Source: a virus
Direction: 5' to 3' (one strand)
IMG/VR virus record: IMGVR_UViG_3300028176_000217
Coordinates: 1-25,645 of that record
Length of the DNA: 25,645 nucleotides
Positions 19,842-25,645 of the stretch are shown piece by piece. The position numbers and the translations under genes were made by a program. The notes below the pieces were generated by a model that saw only the letters and a list, made by a program, of their open reading frames with translations, was not told the origin of the DNA and did not search any database. The stretch's first letter is position 1. Each line of letters starts with the position of its first letter.

Positions 19842-21362
19842 ATGAAAAATATAAGTTTATTACTTCTAAAAGTTGGTAATGCTAATAGTGGCAACTGGGA
19901 ATCTCCTGGCAATCCAAGATATGCTCATAATAGTAGAAAACCTTCAAAAGAAAGTGTGGTTATCTCTGTTGATACAGATAGCTGGAGAGGAAAAACAGCA
20001 GAAATAATTATAAAAAGAGAGCTCAATAGATTGCAGAAAAATACTCCTAATGTTATAGAGATATTAAATAATAGTCCTGTTAAAATTTCTATAACAACAG
20101 ATATTGATATAAAAAAAAGTTCAGGTATATATGAAGATGGATTAATTAGAATGCACCCGAAAGGAAGTAATTTTCCAGGGAAGTATTTTATTGGAAATTT
20201 TAACGTAGATAGTTCAGTGGAAGGAGTTTTTAGGCATGAATTAGGCCATCATATAGACCATGTAACTAACATAGCAGATGGAAAGTTTACCGCTGCTATA
20301 TTTGAAGGGATGAAAAAACAAAATTTAGATCCTAGTAAAACAAAAGAGAGAAGAAAATATATTTCTGACATCATTTCATCCTATGGTTCTATTAATATGG
20401 GAGAAGCTTTTGCTGAAGCTTTTACTGCCTATACTCATTCTAAATATAACGAGAAGGGAAGGCCAAGGCTTCCTATTAGTGTTGAAAAAGTATTTGATGA
20501 ATTATTAAAAGTAAAAGAGAAATCTCTTGCTGAATATTTAATAGAAGTAAAAGGCGGTTCTGGCTCCGGTAACTTTGGTCATGCCGGCAGACCAGGTCAA
20601 ATTGGCGGAAGTGGCGGCGGTGGAGGCACTTTAAGAGAAAGTAGAAATCCTTTTTCAGAAGCAATTGAAACTTTAAGAAAGCCAGAAAGTCATCCTAATA
20701 TAAAACTTTGGAGTGAAGCAAGAAAAGATATGCATGATTTTGCTAAATCAAAAGATGGCCAGAAAAGAGAAGAAGCAATATTGACTGTCGGTAAAAAGAA
20801 TATGAGGATTAAGGGTAAAAAACATGAAGTGACTCTTCCAACTTCTTTACTTCAAAAAATAGATTATCTTATTCACAATCATGATAATGGTTCTGCTCCT
20901 TCTCCACAGGATATAGCTTTGTTTATGAGCTGCGATAAAATGAATAGAATGGAAGTTGCTACTGCTAATGGAGTAATATTTTCTTTAACTAAAAAAACTA
21001 TGTCTAGGTCTTCTCCAAAAGAGAGATTTAAAACAAAAGTGAAAATATTAAAATCTTGGATAGAAGAACAAGATAAAATGATTCCTATATTTCAAAAGAA
21101 AGTAGATAAAGGCATGGATGGGACTAAAGCTTTTATAAAGCTGAGTGAAGAGGTTAATGTTATTATGGCAGAAAAGTTAGGATATAAATATGAAAAGAAA
21201 GCATATACCGAAATGAAATCTAAATCCAGTAAAATAGAATATTATGAGATAGGAAAAGATGAAGAAGTATTTATTCTTGATGATAGTTGGATTCATCAAA
21301 ATCCTTTTAAAGAAAAAGCAAAATCACTATCGAAAGCAATATTTGAAAAGGCAAGGAGATAA
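19842..21362 (+). CDS. Two-domain head-module effector: zinc metallopeptidase plus JAB-like domain
   Basis: A 506-residue protein. A short Gly/Asn-rich start (NANSGNWESPGNPRYAHNSR) is a degenerate linker. Domain 1 has HELGHH (His132, Glu133, His136) and GEAFAEAF (Glu188/Glu192), the ligands of a zincin metallopeptidase similar in layout to lethal-factor-like toxins. A linker SGSGNFGHAGRPGQ (240s-250s) then leads to domain 2. Domain 2 contains LIHNHDNGSAPSPQDI (His345, His347), close to the JAB/JAMM HxH...S..D motif but one residue shorter and with Asp for the usual Pro. It lies between portal and MuF, so it may be packaged in the virion or processed during assembly. I chose ATG 19842 over 19731 because the upstream part would overlap the Cys gene. 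Confidence 0.78.
   Translation: MKNISLLLLKVGNANSGNWESPGNPRYAHNSRKPSKESVVISVDTDSWRGKTAEIIIKRELNRLQKNTPNVIEILNNSPVKISITTDIDIKKSSGIYEDGLIRMHPKGSNFPGKYFIGNFNVDSSVEGVFRHELGHHIDHVTNIADGKFTAAIFEGMKKQNLDPSKTKERRKYISDIISSYGSINMGEAFAEAFTAYTHSKYNEKGRPRLPISVEKVFDELLKVKEKSLAEYLIEVKGGSGSGNFGHAGRPGQIGGSGGGGGTLRESRNPFSEAIETLRKPESHPNIKLWSEARKDMHDFAKSKDGQKREEAILTVGKKNMRIKGKKHEVTLPTSLLQKIDYLIHNHDNGSAPSPQDIALFMSCDKMNRMEVATANGVIFSLTKKTMSRSSPKERFKTKVKILKSWIEEQDKMIPIFQKKVDKGMDGTKAFIKLSEEVNVIMAEKLGYKYEKKAYTEMKSKSSKIEYYEIGKDEEVFILDDSWIHQNPFKEKAKSLSKAIFEKARR
20553..20627 (+). repeat. Linker repeat copy 1 (SGNFGHAGRPGQIGGS type)
   Basis: It encodes a Gly/Ser/His/Arg-rich linker between the metallopeptidase and the JAB-like domain, followed by GGGGGT and TLRESRNPF. 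The DNA is noticeably richer in GGC/GGT codons than the neighbouring coding sequence. Confidence 0.85.
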
Positions 21363-21363
21363 T

Positions 21364-21810
21364 ATGACAACAATATGGGACGTGATATTTAAAGGTGGCC
21401 CTGGTAGTGGAAGAAAACCAATTGGTAGAAAACCTAAAGAGCAAATTTCTACAGGAAAACCAAAAGTACAAACTTCTTCTGCTTCTACAGGAAAATTTAA
21501 TTTTAAAAAATATAGAACTTTAGATGCAAAAGCAAGAGTTACTATGTCGGCAACATTTTTGAATAAGTATAAAAATAAATATATAGTAAAAGCACAACAA
21601 GAAAAAGCAACTGCAAAATTAACTCCTGCAAAAAAGAAATTATGGATGCAGTATAATAAAAATGCAGGGGCATTAGAAGGAGCGAGAAAAGCAACTATAG
21701 TAAAAGGAAATAAAGCTCAGGGAAAAGAAAGAAGAAAATGGTATTGTATGGCAATTTCATATCAGCAACATGCTAGTTCTTCAGTAGCAGAAAGGAATAA
21801 AATAAAATGA
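21364..21810 (+). CDS. Basic protein with a GGPGSGR linker start (148 aa)
   Basis: The protein opens MTTIWDVIFKGGPGSGRKP, a variant of the Gly-rich linker seen in neighbours, and continues as a strongly basic, helical protein (AKARVTMSATFLNKYKNKYIV, KKKLWMQYNKN). It has no catalytic motif. It may bind DNA or head proteins, or be a small effector marked for incorporation by the linker. AAGGAG precedes ATG 21364. The upstream frame start at 21259 overlaps the previous gene and is not used. Confidence 0.65.
   Translation: MTTIWDVIFKGGPGSGRKPIGRKPKEQISTGKPKVQTSSASTGKFNFKKYRTLDAKARVTMSATFLNKYKNKYIVKAQQEKATAKLTPAKKKLWMQYNKNAGALEGARKATIVKGNKAQGKERRKWYCMAISYQQHASSSVAERNKIK
21394..21420 (+). repeat. 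Linker variant GGPGSGRKP
   Basis: This is the related Gly-rich tag near the start of the basic protein, shorter than the SGNFGH form but sharing the GxGSG core. Confidence 0.5.
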
Positions 21811-21926
21811 CATTCATAACTGAGGTAGAAGATATTTTAAATAGCACTCCTGATGAATTTGAAGATGAGTTAAGAAAAGAAGCAGAGATGATAGAAATAA
21901 TGGAGAACAAACTGGGAGACGAATGA
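21807..21926 (+). CDS. Acidic mini-protein (39 aa)
   Basis: ATG 21807 overlaps the basic protein's stop (ATGA) and its own TGA overlaps the MuF start (ATGA). It is very acidic (NSTPDEFEDELRKEAEMIE) and helical. It could partner the basic protein upstream. No family is recognised, but the tight coupling on both sides supports it as a gene. Confidence 0.6.
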   Translation: MTFITEVEDILNSTPDEFEDELRKEAEMIEIMENKLGDE

Positions 21927-22831
21927 AAAAGAAAACAGCAAAAATATTAAAATCTCCAGAAGTAATTGATGCTCTTGCAGATTTAACTATAAAAACTATG
22001 AAGGACAAGGAAGTAGAAGAACATCATAAAAAGTTTCGTGATTTTACTGAGAAGTGGGAAAAGAAATTTTTAGTAAAAATAAGAAAGTATTTAGGTGAAA
22101 GAGAAAATCAAGTTTTAAATAAACTAAATAATATTAAAAGGAAGTATTGGATTGAACAAAAAGATGAATCTGTTTTCTTTGGATGGTCATTCCCAAATAA
22201 AGAATGGAATCGAATGTTGCAAGAGATAGGCTCCGACTTTTTTACTACTTTATATGATGTATATGGCAAAGAGATATTCAAAGAGTTGGAATATGCTGTA
22301 GGAGAAAGTCTTTCTGCTTCCTTTGATGTCACCCCAAAATATTTGAAAGAAAAAATAGAAGAACTTGCTTTGCAGTTTGCAGAAAACCTGAATGATAATA
22401 TGATTGAGAAATTAAGAGGAGTATTATCAGAAGGAATGATGGAAGGCGAATCAATGGTGGATATTGCCTCTAGAATAAAAGATATTTATGGAAGTCTTTC
22501 TGAATATGATGCTGAGAGAATAGCAAGAACAGAAGTGATAAGAATAAGTAACTCAGCCGCAGATGAAGCATATAAACAAAGTGGGGTAGTTGATTATAAA
22601 GAGTGGAGCACTGCCGTTGATGAACGAGTATGCCCCTTTTGTTCTTTAATGAATGGAAGAATAATAGAAGTAGGAAAGAATTTTTTCAAAAAAGGTGAAT
22701 CTGTAGTAGCAAAAGATGGAGAAGGTGAAGAGATTTATTTAGACTTGGATTATGAAGCAGTAAAACATCCACCCTTACATCCAATGTGTAGATGTTGTCT
22801 ACTTCCAGTAGTAAATGAGGAGTATTTATAA
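21923..22831 (+). CDS. MuF-type phage head morphogenesis protein
   Basis: A 302-residue protein. The C-terminal half has the Mu F signature: RIARTEVIRISNSAADEAY, then KEWSTAVDERVCPFCSLMNG (Cys237, Cys240), then HPPLHPMCRCC with a closing LPVVNEEYL. The Cys/His set suggests a zinc site. The N-terminal half is helical. MuF-type minor head proteins are needed for head assembly and are thought to sit inside the head near the portal. In other phages they can carry toxin domains fused to them. The stop overlaps the next ATG by one base, so the following effector array is translationally linked to MuF. Confidence 0.92.
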   Translation: MKKKTAKILKSPEVIDALADLTIKTMKDKEVEEHHKKFRDFTEKWEKKFLVKIRKYLGERENQVLNKLNNIKRKYWIEQKDESVFFGWSFPNKEWNRMLQEIGSDFFTTLYDVYGKEIFKELEYAVGESLSASFDVTPKYLKEKIEELALQFAENLNDNMIEKLRGVLSEGMMEGESMVDIASRIKDIYGSLSEYDAERIARTEVIRISNSAADEAYKQSGVVDYKEWSTAVDERVCPFCSLMNGRIIEVGKNFFKKGESVVAKDGEGEEIYLDLDYEAVKHPPLHPMCRCCLLPVVNEEYL

Positions 22832-25645
22832 TGAAATTATTTAATCTTTTATATAAACACCTCCCCGGTCAGCATGATCAGAGCACTCATGGTAGAACTG
22901 GGGTGGGTAGTACTTTGAGAGAAGGAAAGAATCCTTTAAAAGAAAATGATTCAAGAGCAATTACTATAAGAGATTATAATAAAGATAAAAGCGAATCTCT
23001 TTATGAAGATATTTTATTTTCTGGAGATATAAATGATTCTTATGCAGAGAATAATAAAATTACTTCTACTTATGCTTTAGTAGAAAAATTAAAAGGGAAT
23101 AAAGATTGGGAAAAATTTTGTAGTGATTGGGGAGGAGATAATAGTTCATATTTCCAAGTTCATAATCTTATAAAATTATGGTCGACTACAAGTGGGGATA
23201 CTCATCCTCCAGCTGTAGCAATGCAAATAGCAGTTGCCAAAGAATTTGGATTAAAAGGAGGAATATCTCATCTTATAAAAAATAAAGATAATTATTCTTA
23301 TGGGGGAAAAATAAGTTTTATTAAGAAAGTGATGTCAGATTACAAGAAAAATGGAGGGGCTTATAGAGCTTTTGCTAGAGCTCAATATGATGAAACTCAA
23401 GAAGTATTTAAAAAAGCAAAGATAAAAGAGATTATGCTTTTTAGAGGAGTTGCTGAAAGAGAAAGAGAAATAGATAGAAATAATACTGGTGTTTTAATAG
23501 GAATGGAGGTAAAATTACAGCCAGCATCTTCTTTTTCTACAAGATTTTCTAGTGCGACAAACTTTTCAAATATTAAAGGAACTGTATATGCAACAATAGT
23601 TTCAACAAAAAGAATTTTATCGACTCCTGTTTCTGGAATAGGGTGTACTAATGAAAGAGAAGTAGTAGTTTTAGGAGGGAAATCAATTAAGGCAACTGGG
23701 ATAGTGGATAATCAAAAATTAAGAACATTAATGCTTGTAGATATAGTTACTGCATTGGAAGCTGAAGATAAAAGAAAAAAGAAATCTATTAAGAAAGAAA
23801 AAGTAATTGATATTGATAAAGAACTTATTGATGCTGACTGGACTAAGCAGTCGTGGGATGTTGATATTCCTAAGTATGGTACAGAAGAATTCAATCAGTA
23901 TTTAAAAGAGATGGATATTACTTTAGAAGATTTTAAACATCTTCCAGTTTACTATTTGAACTATAATGATAATGGGAAAAAATCAGTAGTATATAAAGTT
24001 GGAACATCTACTTCTGGCAACTTTGGTCATTCTGGCAGACCTGGACAAGTAGGCGGAAGTAGTACTACTGGCAGTATGATTGCTGGTTATCCTAAAGATG
24101 CAAAAGATATTACTTCTGAGCAAGCAATGGCTCAAGCTAATTATACCGATATAAAATCTCAAATGAAAAAGAATCTCTCTGAGATTAAAAAAGAAGATTC
24201 AAAACAAATAATAGTAAAAGGAGAGTTAAATAATAGAGCTGCTTCTGATATAGAGAAGAATATGAAATCAGAATTATCATTATATAGTAATTATCTTGCA
24301 GGAGATACAAATAATGCAGCAAGAGATTACATAGATGCATTTAGGGAGACAGTAAATAAAGGAATTCAAGATGGTTCATTAAAAGATATAAAAGCAGAAG
24401 ATTTAAATAAACTTGCGATTGATAATGTTCAAAAGTTAATTTATCAGGAAGTAGAATCAAATAGACAGCAATTTACTGACCATGGGATTAGACATATTAC
24501 AGGAGATATTGCTCGTCAAAGAGAAATAATGAGAGAGCTAAATCCTAATACTACTGGAAAAGAAGAATTGATGGGGGATACAATATTAATTAATCATGAT
24601 ATAGGATATACAACTCCTCTTATTCGAGAAGGTGGAGAAAGAGGAGTAATGATGACTAAACAACATCAATTATTTTCAGAGAAGATAATGCAACAGCAAA
24701 AATCTATTTGGAATGAAGATAAAATATTTTCTTCTAAAGAATATAATAAAATAACAAATGCAATAAAAACTCATGATAGTACAAAAATAGATAAGAATGA
24801 TGCCTTAACTACTTCTGTAAGATTATCAGACAATTTGTCTCTTTTTTCAAAAGAGAAACTTCCTGGAGTATTCAAATATGTTTCTGGTGGAGAAACATAT
24901 TTAATGAATATGGGAATAGCGGCAAAGAATAATGATACTATTGCTTTTGAAAAGCATAGGAAAGATTTATATAATAAAATTAACGATGCTAATATATCTC
25001 CTGCATTAAAAAGAGATTTAAAAGCAGCTACAAAAGAAATAAGTTATTTGACTCCTAAATTTTCTATGGGTGTTTTGGCAGGAGAAATTAGTAGTATTAA
25101 AAAAGATAGTAAATCAGGAAAAGTAAATATAGGGATTCAATATAATGATTATGATGCTAAGATGCAAAAACTTTTTGATATGGGTCAGAAGCAAACAAAG
25201 AAATTTTTTGAAGATTATGGAATAACAGATTATAGTAAAACAGAATATGATATTGGAGATTTTCTTCGCATAAAGGTTGATGGATATTCAGAAGGAAAGA
25301 AAATTACTTCTCTCTTTGATATAGTATATAAAGGAAATTCTCAATCTGGCAACTTTGGTCATTCTGGCAGACCAGGACTAGTTGGCGGGAGTGGAGGTGG
25401 AGGGAGTACTGTTGGTTCTAATGAAGAATCATTTGAAGCATTTCATGGTACTCATAATGGAGCATTAGAAAGTATTTTAAAAAATGGAATAGTTGCAGGT
25501 AAAGGTTCCGAAGGCAGGGGAAGAAATTGGCCAGCCCATTACTATCAAGGAGGAAGGACAAAATCTGTTTTTATTGCTTCTGATAAAGATTTGGCAATTC
25601 ATTTTTCAAAAGAAGCCTTAGAAGTATCAGGAGATGATTATGCAG
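22831..25645 (+). CDS. Giant multi-domain effector protein: ART, HD domain, second ART-like domain (3' partial)
   Basis: The frame runs from ATG 22831 (TAATG overlap with MuF, GAGGAG upstream) to the window end, 938 residues without a stop. After HLPGQHDQSTHG (10-21) comes domain A, an R-S-E ADP-ribosyltransferase: LFRG (Arg205), SFST (about 235-237) and NEREVVV (Glu275, Glu277). The linker TSGNFGHSGRPG then leads to domain B, an HD-type metal hydrolase: DHGIRH (His551, His555), NHD (589-590), THD (His648) and RLSDN (Asp667). A third linker (SQSGNFGHSGRPG) leads to domain C, which begins FHGTHNGALESIL (His872), like the H-G-T start of PARP/KptA-type ARTs. The frame is then cut off. It resembles polyvalent effector proteins of phages. 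Substrates are unknown. Confidence 0.82.
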   Translation, partial: MKLFNLLYKHLPGQHDQSTHGRTGVGSTLREGKNPLKENDSRAITIRDYNKDKSESLYEDILFSGDINDSYAENNKITSTYALVEKLKGNKDWEKFCSDWGGDNSSYFQVHNLIKLWSTTSGDTHPPAVAMQIAVAKEFGLKGGISHLIKNKDNYSYGGKISFIKKVMSDYKKNGGAYRAFARAQYDETQEVFKKAKIKEIMLFRGVAEREREIDRNNTGVLIGMEVKLQPASSFSTRFSSATNFSNIKGTVYATIVSTKRILSTPVSGIGCTNEREVVVLGGKSIKATGIVDNQKLRTLMLVDIVTALEAEDKRKKKSIKKEKVIDIDKELIDADWTKQSWDVDIPKYGTEEFNQYLKEMDITLEDFKHLPVYYLNYNDNGKKSVVYKVGTSTSGNFGHSGRPGQVGGSSTTGSMIAGYPKDAKDITSEQAMAQANYTDIKSQMKKNLSEIKKEDSKQIIVKGELNNRAASDIEKNMKSELSLYSNYLAGDTNNAARDYIDAFRETVNKGIQDGSLKDIKAEDLNKLAIDNVQKLIYQEVESNRQQFTDHGIRHITGDIARQREIMRELNPNTTGKEELMGDTILINHDIGYTTPLIREGGERGVMMTKQHQLFSEKIMQQQKSIWNEDKIFSSKEYNKITNAIKTHDSTKIDKNDALTTSVRLSDNLSLFSKEKLPGVFKYVSGGETYLMNMGIAAKNNDTIAFEKHRKDLYNKINDANISPALKRDLKAATKEISYLTPKFSMGVLAGEISSIKKDSKSGKVNIGIQYNDYDAKMQKLFDMGQKQTKKFFEDYGITDYSKTEYDIGDFLRIKVDGYSEGKKITSLFDIVYKGNSQSGNFGHSGRPGLVGGSGGGGSTVGSNEESFEAFHGTHNGALESILKNGIVAGKGSEGRGRNWPAHYYQGGRTKSVFIASDKDLAIHFSKEALEVSGDDYA
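22858..22893 (+). repeat. HLPGQHDQSTHG linker
   Basis: A 12-residue His/Gln/Gly-rich motif near the start of the giant protein, followed by GVGSTLREGKNP, which matches TLRESRNP after the linker at 20553. As I recall it, this GQHDQ-type motif occurs near the ends of other phage head proteins; its role is not established to my knowledge. Confidence 0.65.
24013..24060 (+). repeat. Linker repeat copy 2 (SGNFGHSGRPGQVGGS)
   Basis: It lies between the ART and HD domains of the giant protein. It is nearly identical in DNA to the copy at 25345, including the shared stretch TCTGGCAACTTTGG, which suggests recent duplication or recombination. Confidence 0.88.
25345..25392 (+). repeat. Linker repeat copy 3 (SGNFGHSGRPGLVGGS)
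   Basis: It lies between the HD and second ART-like domains and continues into GGGG. It differs from copy 2 at only a few bases. Confidence 0.88.

Noticed and set aside
24013-25392. Linker repeats as insertion-sequence ends
   Set aside because: They are direct, in frame, coding for the same peptide, with no transposase between.

Overview
The window is a contiguous piece of a tailed double-stranded DNA phage genome (Caudoviricetes) or a prophage of that kind. The evidence is a terminase small/large subunit pair, an HK97-type portal and a MuF-type head protein. Every credible gene is on the + strand, packed with ATGA or TAATG overlaps and strong AAGGAG ribosome binding sites. The DNA is AT-rich: arginine is mostly AGA and leucine mostly TTA. 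This suits a low-GC bacterial host with a canonical Shine-Dalgarno system, possibly Firmicutes-like, but nothing here fixes the host. TGA appears to be an ordinary stop, because many genes end on it inside ATGA overlaps and TGG is the usual Trp codon.

Positions 1-6300 hold DNA-processing genes: a PDDEXK nuclease, a PP-loop (PAPS-reductase-like) enzyme, a Rad50/SbcC-type ATPase split into two genes, the SbcD/Mre11-type nuclease between the halves, and a DNA methyltransferase whose middle is much more GC-rich than its surroundings. Several CxxC mini-proteins lie among them. Positions 6300-13430 are an accessory block of small genes, including more zinc-ribbon-like proteins, DUF551- and DUF4326-like proteins, a membrane-anchored lytic transglycosylase, a C39-like cysteine peptidase candidate and a release-factor-like GGQ protein. 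Three small genes here look interrupted: one by an in-frame TGA and two by homopolymer frameshifts.

Positions 13529-16363 hold the terminase genes. The large subunit carries an intein of about 275 residues in its nuclease active-site motif. An HNH endonuclease with its own GGAGGAG site and ATG is encoded inside that intein in a different reading frame, while the terminase/intein frame stays open throughout. This is the most unusual structure in the window. A run of small genes (16373-18117) follows and includes a low-complexity repeat patch.

Positions 18167-25645 hold the portal, a short Cys protein, a zinc-metallopeptidase plus JAB-like protein, a basic protein, a 39-residue acidic protein, MuF and a very long open frame that runs off the end. 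The long protein reads as ADP-ribosyltransferase, then HD hydrolase, then a second ART-like domain. Repeated Gly-rich SGNFGHxGRPGxxGGS-type linkers occur in the peptidase protein and between the domains of the long one, with related sequences at the starts of two proteins. This looks like an array of effector domains carried with the portal/MuF head module. Major capsid protein, protease and tail genes are not in view. No stretch over 300 bases lacks a gene; the longest gaps are about 98 bases (13431-13528) and 86 bases (16892-16977). I see no tRNA, rRNA, CRISPR array or insertion sequence.
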